64,000 nucleotides of DNA. It comes from Saprospiraceae bacterium (GTDB lineage Bacteria > Bacteroidota > Bacteroidia > Chitinophagales > Saprospiraceae). This document shows positions 27,664 through 36,561 of the stretch, piece by piece. Every line of letters begins with the position of its first letter. Position 1 is the stretch's first letter. The notes beneath the pieces were generated by a model. That model was not told where the DNA came from. It searched no databases and saw nothing but the letters and a program-made list of their open reading frames with translations. A program made the translations under genes and the position numbers. Where the stretch lies: assembly GCA_022448945.1 (NCBI GenBank), contig JAKVCV010000015.1:84039-148038 (forward strand), read 5' to 3'.

Positions 27664-29541
27664 TTATTCCTTCGTTTTAACTTTCTTGATATCCTTTCCC
27701 CGAGATTTCTTTTCCTTAGACTTTTTTACTATTACTACATATGGAATATTATAGTGGTCACAAAGTTTTTTTGTGGCTGAAGTGCCAATACACACCTCTA
27801 ATTCTTCCTGTTTAGCAGATTTGATTTTTTCTACAGACCCAAACTGTTGTAATAGCTTTTCTGCTGTCTTTTTGCCAATACCATCAATATTTGTGAGTTG
27901 AGAAGAAATATATTTTTTGGAACGTATCAGTCGATGAAACTCAATTGCAAATCGATGTGCTTCATTTCTTGCTTGTTGTATAATCTTAAGACTTGGAGAT
28001 TTTTTACTTAGTAATAAAGGTAATGGATCCTCAGGGAAATATATTTCCTCCAATCTTTTAGCAATTCCTATAATAGTTACCTTTTCATAAATATGCAATG
28101 CTTTTAAACTTTTCACAGCCGCATTTAATTGTCCTTTACCGCCATCAATAATAATTAATTGTGGCAAGGTATTTCTGGAACTAATCAAACGACTGTATCT
28201 TCTATATACAATTTCCTCCATCGATGCATAATCATCAGGTCCTTCTACAGTCTTGATATGAAAATGGCGATATTCACGTTTAGCTGGCTTGCCATTCCTA
28301 AAACATACCATAGCGGCTACAGGATCGGATCCCTGCAAATTTGAATTATCAAAACATTCTATATGTAATGGTAAAACATCCATTTGCAGATCTTTTTTCA
28401 TAATCTCCATAACCTTTTCAGCAGTAGATTGCTTATTTGCTCTGGATATTGCCAATTTTTTCTTTTGAAGAATATAGTAAGAAAGGTTCTTTTGTGAAAG
28501 TTCAAGAAGTTTTTTCTTATCACCTATTTTAGGTATTGTAATGGTAGTACCTACCCATATTTCTGGAATTGCAATAGGAACGATCAATTCTTTGGCAATA
28601 CTCTGAAACTTCTCCCTAAGTACATGAATAACAAACACTAGTAAATCAGCAGGTGCATCATTAAGGTTCTTGTCCAACTCCATTGTAAATGTATTAATGA
28701 TAGCTCCATCTACTACTTTCAAATAATTGAAATAAGCCATTTCTTCTTCTTGCTCAAGACTAAATACATCAACATCTCTGATATTGGGATTTACAACAGT
28801 GGATTTCCCTTGATAATTAGTCAATGCATCATACTGTACTTTTATTTCCTGGGCTCTTTCAAATTGCATCTCTTCTGCAAATCTTTCCATCTCTGCTTTA
28901 AGATAGCGTTTTACAGTAGCAAAATGCCCCTTTAAAATATTGGTTACCTGATTAATTTTGTCATTATAAGCTGCTTCCTCCTCAAAGCCTACACAAGGCG
29001 CCAGACAATTTTTGATATGATATTCAAGACAGGGTTTAAATTTCTCTGCAAGGATATTTTTTTCACTAAGATTATAACTACATGTACGCAACTGAAATAG
29101 TTTATTGATCAGATCCAAAATGGCATTTATCCTTTGTCTGGAAACATAGGGGCCAAAATATTTAGAACCATCCCTAAAAACATCTCTGGTTACAAAAACC
29201 CTTGGAAAGCGTTCCTTTTTAATACATACATAAGAATAAGGTTTACCAGACTTCAATGCTACATTATAACGAGGTTGATGTTTTTGAATAAGCGTCGCCT
29301 CTAGCAACAAAGCATCCTGCTCATTATCGACAATAGTACAATCTATACGAACCGCATGCCTGACCATTATCCTAGTTTTATTTCGCATATCCTTGCGATT
29401 GCCAAAATAGGAAGTGACACGTTTTTTAAGGTTTTTTGCCTTGCCAATATAAAGGATCTCATCCTTTTCATTGATGAAACGATATACGCCTGGTTGGGCA
29501 GAAAGACCAGATGATATTTTTGCAAAATCTTCTTTATCCAT
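27664..29541 (-). CDS. uvrC: Excinuclease ABC subunit C
   Basis: 625 residues, slightly longer than usual because of a Lys-rich tail. The GIY-YIG nuclease domain (about 15-95) has P-G-V-Y-R-F and L-Y-I-G-K-A-K-N-L-K-K-R-V. A UVR motif for UvrB contact lies around 205-240 (F-A-E-E-M-Q-F-E-R-A-Q-E-I). The RNase H-like nuclease (about 330-500) has I-E-C-F-D-N-S-N and I-I-D-G-G-K-G-Q. A C-terminal helix-hairpin-helix (I-D-G-I-G-K-K-T-A) ends the conserved part. It makes both incisions in nucleotide excision repair. uvrA and uvrB are not in the window. Confidence 0.96.
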   Translation of the reverse strand: MDKEDFAKISSGLSAQPGVYRFINEKDEILYIGKAKNLKKRVTSYFGNRKDMRNKTRIMVRHAVRIDCTIVDNEQDALLLEATLIQKHQPRYNVALKSGKPYSYVCIKKERFPRVFVTRDVFRDGSKYFGPYVSRQRINAILDLINKLFQLRTCSYNLSEKNILAEKFKPCLEYHIKNCLAPCVGFEEEAAYNDKINQVTNILKGHFATVKRYLKAEMERFAEEMQFERAQEIKVQYDALTNYQGKSTVVNPNIRDVDVFSLEQEEEMAYFNYLKVVDGAIINTFTMELDKNLNDAPADLLVFVIHVLREKFQSIAKELIVPIAIPEIWVGTTITIPKIGDKKKLLELSQKNLSYYILQKKKLAISRANKQSTAEKVMEIMKKDLQMDVLPLHIECFDNSNLQGSDPVAAMVCFRNGKPAKREYRHFHIKTVEGPDDYASMEEIVYRRYSRLISSRNTLPQLIIIDGGKGQLNAAVKSLKALHIYEKVTIIGIAKRLEEIYFPEDPLPLLLSKKSPSLKIIQQARNEAHRFAIEFHRLIRSKKYISSQLTNIDGIGKKTAEKLLQQFGSVEKIKSAKQEELEVCIGTSATKKLCDHYNIPYVVIVKKSKEKKSRGKDIKKVKTKE

Positions 29542-29656
29542 GATGTTGATTATAATAGTATAAGATACAAAAAATCAACAAATACCAAAATTTAAGAATT
29601 TGAAAAAATAAATCGATCTAGAAAACAGGATTAAAAATTAAACTTATAGTGAAAAC

Positions 29657-29692
29657 AAAAAAAAGGTTGTACTTCATGTACAACCTTTTTTA
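29657..29692 (-). terminator. Terminator of typA, possibly bidirectional
   Basis: AAAAAGGTTGTAC (29660-29672) pairs with GTACAACCTTTTT (29678-29690) around TTCAT. The A-run at its left side is a T-run on the minus strand, right after the typA stop. Confidence 0.85.
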
Positions 29693-29715
29693 ATTATGTA
29701 TTTGATAGAAGAAAA

Positions 29716-31521
29716 TCAATCCTGCTTAGCAGCCTTTTTACGATCATGTTCTTTTAATAATATTTTTCGCATCCTAATGTTTTCTGGTGTTATTTCCACA
29801 TATTCATCTTCCCCTATATATTCCATAGCTTGTTCAAGTGAAAAAACAATAGGTGGTGGCAATTTCACCTTGTCATCGGCTCCGGAAGAGCGCATATTCG
29901 TTAACTTCTTGGTTTTAGTTACATTAATGACTAGGTCTGAGTCTCTGCTGTGCTCTCCTATTACCTGACCTTCGTAAATATCAACTCCTGTTGGAATAAA
30001 AAACTTACCCCTATCCTGTAGTTTATCCATTGAATATGGAATAGATGTCCCATTCTCCAAAGCAATAAAAGCACCTTTGGTTCGGCCATCTATATGACCT
30101 TTCCATAGTTCATAACCAGAAAACCTATGAGTCATACTTGCTTCACCTGCCGTACTATTCAGGATCATTGTTCGTAATCCTATAATTCCTCTGGAAGGAA
30201 TATTAAACTCCAAATGCATCAAATCACCTTTAGGTTCCATAATTGTCATATCTCCTTTTCGCTGGGACACCAATTCAATGACTTTTCCAGAGTAAGATTC
30301 TGGCACATCGATAGAAAGCAATTCAACAGGTTCATGTTTTTTACCATCTATTTCTTTAACGATTACCTGAGGCTTCCCAACCTGTAATTCATAACCCTCT
30401 CTTCTCATTGATTCAATAAGAACAGACAGATGCATTACGCCTCTGCCAAACACCATATAAGCATCTGGAGAATCTGTTTCTTCAATTCTTAAAGCAAGAT
30501 TTTTTTCTGTCTCTTTGAACAAACGCTCCCTAATATGTCTGGAAGTAACAAATTTCCCTTCTTTGCCAAAAAAAGGAGAGTCATTGATTGTAAATAACAT
30601 ACTCATGGTGGGCTCATCAATTGCTATTGGTGCCAATCCTTCTGGTTTTTCTGCATCTGAGATCGTATCCCCTATGTCAAATTTTTCTATACCAAATACG
30701 GTACAAAGATCCCCACATTCTACTTCTTTAGTCTCCTTTTTACCCAAACCATCAAAAACATACAAAGCTTTGATCCGTGTTTTGTCGATCGAACCATCTC
30801 TTCGAACCAATGAAACTGGTTGGTTTATTTTTAATGTTCCACGGGTTACACGCCCCATAGCCATGCGGCCAATGTACTTAGAATAATCAATATTTGTTAT
30901 CTGAAGTTGGACAGCACCTTCATTCACTTCTGGTTCTGGAACATCCTTGAGGACAACATCAAGCAAATGCGTTATATCATCAGCAGGTTCTTCCCAGCTA
31001 GGCCCCATCCATCCCATTTTAGCAGAACCATAAACAGTTGTGAATTCCAGCTGTTCCTCTGTAGCATCAAGATTAAACATCAGATCAAACACCTCTTCAT
31101 TGACTTCTTCAGGTCGGCAATTATCTTTGTCTACCTTATTAACAACAACTATTACTGTTTTACCTAATTCCAGGGCCTTTGATAAAACATAACGTGTCTG
31201 AGGCATGGCACCTTCAAAGGCATCAACCAACAATAATACGCCATCTGCCATATTTAACACCCTTTCTACTTCACCACCAAAATCGGCATGCCCTGGAGTA
31301 TCAATAATGTTAATTTTAGTTCCTTTATATTGTACAGAAACATTTTTAGCCAAAATCGTAATTCCCCTTTCCCTTTCCTGATCATTGTTATCCAAAATCA
31401 GGTCTCCTGTTTTTTCATTTTCTCTAAAAAGCTGACATTGATGCAGAATTTTATCTACAAGAGTTGTTTTCCCATGATCAACATGTGCTATAATTGCAAT
31501 ATTTCTTAATGAATTGGCCAT
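29716..31521 (-). CDS. typA: Ribosome-associated GTPase TypA/BipA
   Basis: 601 residues. The G-domain motifs are A-H-V-D-H-G-K-T-T (12-20), R-E-R-G-I-T-I-L (switch I), D-T-P-G-H-A-D-F (G3), N-K-V-D (G4) and G-S-A (G5). EF-Tu domain 2, two EF-G-like domains and the unique C-terminal domain follow. The length matches the family. TypA assists large-subunit assembly and stress adaptation. It has a consensus -7 box upstream and a terminator downstream, so it is monocistronic. Confidence 0.96.
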   Translation of the reverse strand: MANSLRNIAIIAHVDHGKTTLVDKILHQCQLFRENEKTGDLILDNNDQERERGITILAKNVSVQYKGTKINIIDTPGHADFGGEVERVLNMADGVLLLVDAFEGAMPQTRYVLSKALELGKTVIVVVNKVDKDNCRPEEVNEEVFDLMFNLDATEEQLEFTTVYGSAKMGWMGPSWEEPADDITHLLDVVLKDVPEPEVNEGAVQLQITNIDYSKYIGRMAMGRVTRGTLKINQPVSLVRRDGSIDKTRIKALYVFDGLGKKETKEVECGDLCTVFGIEKFDIGDTISDAEKPEGLAPIAIDEPTMSMLFTINDSPFFGKEGKFVTSRHIRERLFKETEKNLALRIEETDSPDAYMVFGRGVMHLSVLIESMRREGYELQVGKPQVIVKEIDGKKHEPVELLSIDVPESYSGKVIELVSQRKGDMTIMEPKGDLMHLEFNIPSRGIIGLRTMILNSTAGEASMTHRFSGYELWKGHIDGRTKGAFIALENGTSIPYSMDKLQDRGKFFIPTGVDIYEGQVIGEHSRDSDLVINVTKTKKLTNMRSSGADDKVKLPPPIVFSLEQAMEYIGEDEYVEITPENIRMRKILLKEHDRKKAAKQD

Positions 31522-31585
31522 TGATAAGATATTAAATTAAAAGATTATTATATCGCTATATTATCGAAAGTGCTTAAAAGTGGTG

Positions 31586-31593
31586 CAAAGGTA
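31586..31593 (-). promoter_or_regulatory. -7 element of typA
   Basis: TACCTTTG on the minus strand fits TAnnTTTG exactly. No TTTG is found at the usual -33 distance. Confidence 0.6.
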
Positions 31594-31787
31594 CGATTAT
31601 TTTCCAGTTCATTATATAATTTCATCTTTTTAAAACCTTTTTTGATCATAATTCAGAAAAAAACAAATAGATCCTAATTTCATTTCGAGGTGTTATAAGT
31701 AACTTTAGTTCAATAAGAAAGAACTAAAATAAATCACCTTTTTAATAAAAATAGTATGATTATCTTAAAATCTTCTGTTGTTACAAC

Positions 31788-31829
31788 TTGTCAAAAAGAT
31801 CATTTTTTCATAATTTGTAAAAAAGATCA
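31788..31829. repeat. 15-base direct repeat upstream of the DUF1622 gene
   Basis: TTGTCAAAAAGATCA at 31788-31802 and TTGTAAAAAAGATCA at 31815-31829 differ at one base. The 27-base spacing is about 2.5 helical turns, so it does not favour same-face binding. Confidence 0.6.
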
Positions 31830-31871
31830 ATAGTTTTAATCTAAAACATTACTAATAAAATTAAATATTAT

Positions 31872-32387
31872 ATGAGAACCACCCGTCCACTATTATTTTT
31901 CTTTGCCTGTGTTTTTTGTTCTATACCATTCTTTTTGTTTGGTCAACACCCTGAGGTTAAAGAATTAATTGACCATAATGATGCAGAATTAGGTATTGTA
32001 TATATATGTTTTGAATGGGCTGAATATATAGCTGACCTTGTTGGCATAGGTATCCTTATCTTAGGTTTTATCAAGGGTTTGGTAGTATTCATTAAAATGG
32101 AATTTGACAACCTTACTGGTGGAGATACTTTCGATGATATTCTTGCCTTAAGAAGCACATTGGGAGGATATATAATTTTATCTCTCGATTTCTTAATAAT
32201 ATCTGATATTATCCACTCAGTTGTAAAACCTGAATTTAATGAACTTATTAATTTAGGTATCATTGTAGTTTTAAGAACTTCAATCGGTTTCTTTTTAGGA
32301 CGTGAAATTATGGAGTTAAGGCATGAAGAAAAGATGGAGAAAGAACGTCTAAAAAAAGAAGAAGAGGAAATTGAAAGTTCTCATTAG
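31872..32387 (+). CDS. DUF1622 family membrane protein
   Basis: 171 residues. A signal-like N-terminal hydrophobic stretch ends near L-F-G-Q, then three membrane segments at about 52-75, 95-118 and 125-148. The DUF1622 hallmark is clear: L-R-S-T-L-G-G-Y-I-I-L-S-L-D-F-L-I-I-S-D-I-I, then I-I-V-V-L-R-T-S-I-G-F-F-L-G-R-E-I. The C-terminal tail is a highly charged helix (E/K/R-rich). The function of the family is unknown. A clear terminator follows. Confidence 0.85.
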   Translation: MRTTRPLLFFFACVFCSIPFFLFGQHPEVKELIDHNDAELGIVYICFEWAEYIADLVGIGILILGFIKGLVVFIKMEFDNLTGGDTFDDILALRSTLGGYIILSLDFLIISDIIHSVVKPEFNELINLGIIVVLRTSIGFFLGREIMELRHEEKMEKERLKKEEEEIESSH

Positions 32388-32413
32388 TACAATAAAACAA
32401 TAAATTATTAACT

Positions 32414-32452
32414 AAAAAAGGTGAGTAGATAAAGTTCTGCTCACCTTTTTTG
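32414..32452 (+). terminator. Terminator of the DUF1622 gene
   Basis: AAAAAAGGTGAG (32414-32425) pairs with CTCACCTTTTTT (32440-32451). The symmetric A- and T-runs let it work for both strands, so it may also end the lipoprotein gene on the minus strand. Confidence 0.85.
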
Positions 32453-32472
32453 ATTTATATTATGCTAAAAAT

Positions 32473-32718
32473 TTACTTAATCATCCCCTTGGGAAACAAT
32501 GAAGTTCTTCCTTTTTTATAACGCTTAGCACTAAGTTCAGATTTTTTCCTCGCTTCAATATCTGCTTTATTATTTTTTTTTGTTTTATAAGCATTATTAG
32601 GATTATTTGCATAATTTCTGTCAGAATGAACGCTATTGTATGCAGGGCATAAAGGCCCTTGATGACAGGAAGAAATAAACAACATCACAAGCAACAATCC
32701 TAGATATATATATTTCAT
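32473..32718 (-). CDS. Small basic lipoprotein of unknown function
   Basis: 81 residues from the ATG at 32718, chosen because the signal MKYIYLGLLLVMLFISSC starts there; a longer open frame upstream adds 20 residues that do not look like a signal. The lipobox is F-I-S-S-C. The mature part has a second cysteine (PLCPAY) and a strongly basic C-terminal half. The pattern C-P-A-Y near the lipid anchor is common in small Bacteroidota lipoproteins, without known function. Confidence 0.7.
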   Translation of the reverse strand: MKYIYLGLLLVMLFISSCHQGPLCPAYNSVHSDRNYANNPNNAYKTKKNNKADIEARKKSELSAKRYKKGRTSLFPKGMIK

Positions 32719-33042
32719 AATAAAATTTAATTTTTGACAACTATGCCTCATTGTTAAAGATAAAAAATATAAAATCATTCTACAACTTATTTATGCATAC
32801 TGTATACCAATTGTTACTATACGTGAATTAAAAAATTAGAATTAACAATAATATATAATTTATCAAAAATTTTCTGCGGCAATTTAAACTATCTTTAATT
32901 AGAAGATAAAGGCATATAAATCAAAAAACAGATTTAACTTTTTAGAATTGAATAATGGCAAAACAAATCGTATATTGTTTTTAGGATCAATTTATTATTT
33001 TAGACACGAGAGAGGGCATTAAAAAAAAATAATATTTTTTAT
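32719..33042. other. Intergenic region, divergent genes
   Basis: 324 AT-rich bases between the lipoprotein and the T9SS-exported protein. It must hold both promoters, but I see no consensus element, hairpin or gene. Confidence 0.4.
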
Positions 33043-34668
33043 ATGGCTTTAAAAAAACAAAAAACTATGAATAACTTCATTATAACTCTATGTCTGTGTT
33101 TCATTATGATTCACCAAACAAATGCTCAAACATATGCAGACGATATTGCTCAAATTTTCTTTGACAATTGTACTGTATGCCATCATAATGGAGGTGTTGC
33201 CCCATTTTCTTTAATGACATATGCAGAAGTATCTAGTATGACTTCATTAATACAACCAGCTGTTAATAATGAAATAATGCCTCCATGGCCACCTGATAAC
33301 ACCTATTCACAATTTACACATGAACGTAGTCTAACTAGCACTGAAATTTCAGCTATTGATTCATGGATTAACGCCGGTGCTCCTGAGGGTAATTCTGCAA
33401 ACACTCCTGCCCCTCCATTTTATCACAACAACTCCTTACTAGGCCAAGGAGATTTTAGTGTAAGAATTCCAGATTATATAAGTAAAGCAACTTTTGGCAA
33501 TGATGATTATGTATGCTTTTCAATACCTACAACAGGATTAAACACAACAGAATCAATCCAGGCTATCGAGGTAATACCTGGTGACCCATCCATAGTTCAC
33601 CATGTGTTAGTATATGTTGATCCTACTGGGACTTACCCTACAGATACTACTAGTCATTCCTGTGCTGGACCAAGTAATCCAAATATCGGTTTAATTGCGG
33701 GCTATGCACCTGGTTCGATGCCATCACAATACCCAAATTCAAGCACATTAAAAATGGGCACTGATATTACACCAGGGTCAAATATTATTTTAGCCATGCA
33801 TTACCCAGCAGGCAGTCAGGGGAAATTAGACAGCACTAGGGTTACCTTACACTTTCATGATCAAAACACAAGTGGAATTCGAAATGTCACTTCAACTCCT
33901 ATTCTACAAAACACTTCATTTGTTATCAATGCAAATACAGTTGATAGTGTTGAAAGTTGGTTTCCTAGTTCGTCCACGCCTTTACCCATAAACATGTCTA
34001 TGTTTAGCATTTTCCCTCATGCGCATCTCTTGGGTCAAAATTTTATAGTTTATGCCGTAAATCACTTCCCTCCATATGACAAAATACCCTTAATACATAT
34101 ACCAAAATGGGACTTTGAATGGCAAGGTTTTTATGTTTTTAAATATTTACAAAAAATGCCTGCTGGATATAAATTATATGGAAAAGCGATTTATGACAAT
34201 ACTACCAATAATCCATATAATCCAAACTTTCCTCCACAAAATGTTAGTTTTGGATTGAACACAACTGATGAAATGTTTATCGTTTATTTTCAATATTTAA
34301 CCTATCAAAATGGAGATGAATTAATAAACATAGATAGTTTATTACAACTCCAAACAACAACTCAAAATAAGCCAATTTCTATTAATGAAAATGGTGTTTT
34401 TATGACAACATACCCAAACCCGACTAATACAATCACTAGTATAGAATATTATACTAAAAGCCCTTCTAAAATATCTTTAGCGATTTATGATATTAAAGGA
34501 CAACGTGTCAAAAACTTGATTGTTTCAGAATACAAACAAGGTCAACATATATCTATATGGGATGGAACTAACGACTCTGGAAATTTAGTGCCTGCCGGAG
34601 TCTATTTTAGTCAATTAAATATTAATAGTAAAACCGTCATCCGAAAAATTATAAGAACCTCAAAATAG
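33043..34668 (+). CDS. T9SS-exported cytochrome c/copper monooxygenase-like protein
   Basis: 541 residues; the signal peptide ends near T-N-A-Q (29), and M9 is an alternative start. Residues about 32-125 form a small cytochrome-like domain with one haem site, C43-T-V-C46-H47. The middle (about 140-445) resembles copper type II ascorbate-dependent monooxygenases: V-H-H-V-L-V-Y for the first copper site, A-M-H-Y-P-A for a second and P-H-A-H-L-L-G later. Residues about 455-541 are a T9SS type A sorting domain (T-Y-P-N-P-T-N, Y-D-I-K-G-Q-R-V, G-V-Y-F) ending in I-I-R-T-S-K. It is probably a surface or secreted redox enzyme of unknown substrate. pfkA starts 17 bases later. Confidence 0.82.
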   Translation: MALKKQKTMNNFIITLCLCFIMIHQTNAQTYADDIAQIFFDNCTVCHHNGGVAPFSLMTYAEVSSMTSLIQPAVNNEIMPPWPPDNTYSQFTHERSLTSTEISAIDSWINAGAPEGNSANTPAPPFYHNNSLLGQGDFSVRIPDYISKATFGNDDYVCFSIPTTGLNTTESIQAIEVIPGDPSIVHHVLVYVDPTGTYPTDTTSHSCAGPSNPNIGLIAGYAPGSMPSQYPNSSTLKMGTDITPGSNIILAMHYPAGSQGKLDSTRVTLHFHDQNTSGIRNVTSTPILQNTSFVINANTVDSVESWFPSSSTPLPINMSMFSIFPHAHLLGQNFIVYAVNHFPPYDKIPLIHIPKWDFEWQGFYVFKYLQKMPAGYKLYGKAIYDNTTNNPYNPNFPPQNVSFGLNTTDEMFIVYFQYLTYQNGDELINIDSLLQLQTTTQNKPISINENGVFMTTYPNPTNTITSIEYYTKSPSKISLAIYDIKGQRVKNLIVSEYKQGQHISIWDGTNDSGNLVPAGVYFSQLNINSKTVIRKIIRTSK

Positions 34669-34685
34669 ATCTATAATAGCTTAAG

Positions 34686-35660
34686 ATGAAAAAAATTGCC
34701 GTTTTTACTTCCGGTGGTGATTCTCCAGGAATGAATGCATGTATTCGAGCTGTTGTAAGAGCCTCAATTCATTATAACATTGGTATTGCAGGCATCTTAC
34801 GTGGTTATAAAGGAATGATTAACAATGATTTTATTCCCTTAAATTCTAAATCTGTTAGTTATATTCTAAACAAGGGAGGCACTATTCTGGGTTCTGCAAG
34901 AAGTAACGAATTCCGAACTAGTGAAGGCCGTAAAAAAGCACATGAAAACCTAAAAAAAAATGGCATTGAAGGCATCGTTGCAATTGGTGGTGATGGCACA
35001 TTTACAGGAGCTAACATTTTTATGAAAGAATATCCTGACATAGCAATTGTAGGAACTCCTGGGACAATTGACAATGACCTATACGGGACAGATTTTACAA
35101 TTGGTTACGACACTGCAATCAATACTGCAATGCAGGCAATTGACAAAATAAAAGACACTGCAGATTCACATGACAGATTGTTTTTTATAGAAGTAATGGG
35201 GCGTGATGTTGGTTTTATTGCCGCTAGATCAGGTATTGCAGCTGGCGCAAAAGCAATTCTAATCCCCGAAAGCAAAACTAACATTAATGAATTAGTCAAA
35301 CAACTCAAGGTCAATGCCAGTGAAAAGAAAATGTCGAATATTATTGTCGTTGCAGAAGGTGATGATGCTGGTGGAGCTTTTGAAATTGCCAGAAAGGTAA
35401 AAGATCATATAGATATATTTGATGTTCGCGTTACGGTCCTTGGTCACATGCAAAGAGGAGGCTCACCTACCTGTATGGATCGTGTTCTGGCAAGTCGTTT
35501 AGGAGTGGCTGCTGTTGAAGCGCTTAGAAATGGTGAAAAAGGAATTATGCTTGGGCAATTACACAGAAAAATCAGTAAAATCCCCTTTGAAAATGCCATC
35601 AAACATCACAAAAAAATGAGTGCTCCACTAGAACAATTAGCAAAGATCCTAGCATATTAA
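34686..35660 (+). CDS. pfkA: 6-phosphofructokinase
   Basis: 324 residues. The ATP-binding G-G-D-S-P-G-M-N begins at residue 10, and G101-G-D-G-T is the phosphate loop (Gly at 104 points to ATP rather than PPi use). P-G-T-I-D-N-D-L is the catalytic loop with its essential aspartate, and E-V-M-G-R binds fructose 6-phosphate. This is the committed step of glycolysis, in the cytoplasm. It lies 17 bases after the T9SS gene, perhaps on the same transcript, and ends 7 bases before the convergent cysQ. Confidence 0.97.
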   Translation: MKKIAVFTSGGDSPGMNACIRAVVRASIHYNIGIAGILRGYKGMINNDFIPLNSKSVSYILNKGGTILGSARSNEFRTSEGRKKAHENLKKNGIEGIVAIGGDGTFTGANIFMKEYPDIAIVGTPGTIDNDLYGTDFTIGYDTAINTAMQAIDKIKDTADSHDRLFFIEVMGRDVGFIAARSGIAAGAKAILIPESKTNINELVKQLKVNASEKKMSNIIVVAEGDDAGGAFEIARKVKDHIDIFDVRVTVLGHMQRGGSPTCMDRVLASRLGVAAVEALRNGEKGIMLGQLHRKISKIPFENAIKHHKKMSAPLEQLAKILAY

Positions 35661-35667
35661 TTTATAA

Positions 35668-36450
35668 TTATTCAACAAGATTGGCATAAGCAACAAAATA
35701 AGGATTAAGAAGGTTTTCCTTATTATATACAACAGTATCTTCTGTATTATATTGCAACACTTTACCTCCAGCCTCTTCCAATACAATTTGTGCTGCAGCC
35801 GTATCCCACTCCATAGTTGGTGCTACACGAGGATAAAGATGAGCAGCACCTGTTGCTAGCTGAAGAAATTTGAGAGAGCTTCCTTTTGAAACTAAATTGG
35901 GTTCATTTAATTGATCTATAAAAGCTTTAGTTTCTTCATTAAGGTGTGATCGAGAACAAACAACGTTAATTCCTTTATCCTGAAGTGTAAATTTAGGTGC
36001 AAATATCTGTTCCACTTTTCCTTCTTTCTCGAGAAATGCACCTTCTCCATATACAGCCCAGTACAATTCTTTCAAGACTGGAGTATAAACAACACCCATT
36101 ACAACTTTTCCTTTAGACACAAGCGCTATATTTACTGTAAACTCTCCATTCCTCTTTATAAATTCTTTTGTTCCATCCAATGGATCAATCAACCAATAAT
36201 AATCGTAGTTTTTACGAATATTATATGGAACAATTTTATTTTCCTCAGAAATAATTGGATATAACAGAGTTAATCCTTTGAGCCCCTTACAAATAACATC
36301 ATTAGATGCTTTATCTGCTGCTGTTAAAGGTGAATCATCTACTTTTTTAATAATTTCGATTCCTTCACAATCATTATATATTTTAAGTATTGCAGCACCT
36401 GCAGCTTTAGCGATTTGACTAAGTTCAGGAATTAATTCTTTATATGTCAT
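35668..36450 (-). CDS. cysQ: 3'(2'),5'-bisphosphate nucleotidase
   Basis: 260 residues of the inositol-monophosphatase fold. The metal-binding motif D-P-L-D-G-T-K-E-F lies near 91-99, with an acidic S-E-E-N upstream, and the second signature W-D-T-A-A-A-Q near 217. These residues and the length match CysQ, which hydrolyses 3'-phosphoadenosine 5'-phosphate from sulphate assimilation. No cys biosynthesis genes are close by. It is convergent with pfkA with only 7 bases between them and no terminator between. Confidence 0.92.
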   Translation of the reverse strand: MTYKELIPELSQIAKAAGAAILKIYNDCEGIEIIKKVDDSPLTAADKASNDVICKGLKGLTLLYPIISEENKIVPYNIRKNYDYYWLIDPLDGTKEFIKRNGEFTVNIALVSKGKVVMGVVYTPVLKELYWAVYGEGAFLEKEGKVEQIFAPKFTLQDKGINVVCSRSHLNEETKAFIDQLNEPNLVSKGSSLKFLQLATGAAHLYPRVAPTMEWDTAAAQIVLEEAGGKVLQYNTEDTVVYNKENLLNPYFVAYANLVE

Positions 36451-36561
36451 TATGTATCAATTTTAAATTTTCATATGAAGCCAAACATAAATGTTTTTAT
36501 TAAAGAATTCAAATCTGAATCGAGATACATTCTAATAATCAGCAAGAAAATAATTTTAAAT

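Larger units (their letters stand above)
31522..31871. other. Divergent promoter region of typA and the DUF1622 gene
   Basis: 350 bases. On the minus strand TACCTTTG (31586-31593) is an exact -7 box for typA, about 65 bases before its ATG. On the other side a 15-base direct repeat occurs at 31788-31802 and 31815-31829 (TTGTMAAAAAGATCA; 14 of 15 bases shared), 27 bases apart, ending 42 bases before the DUF1622 start. It could be an operator. Confidence 0.5.
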
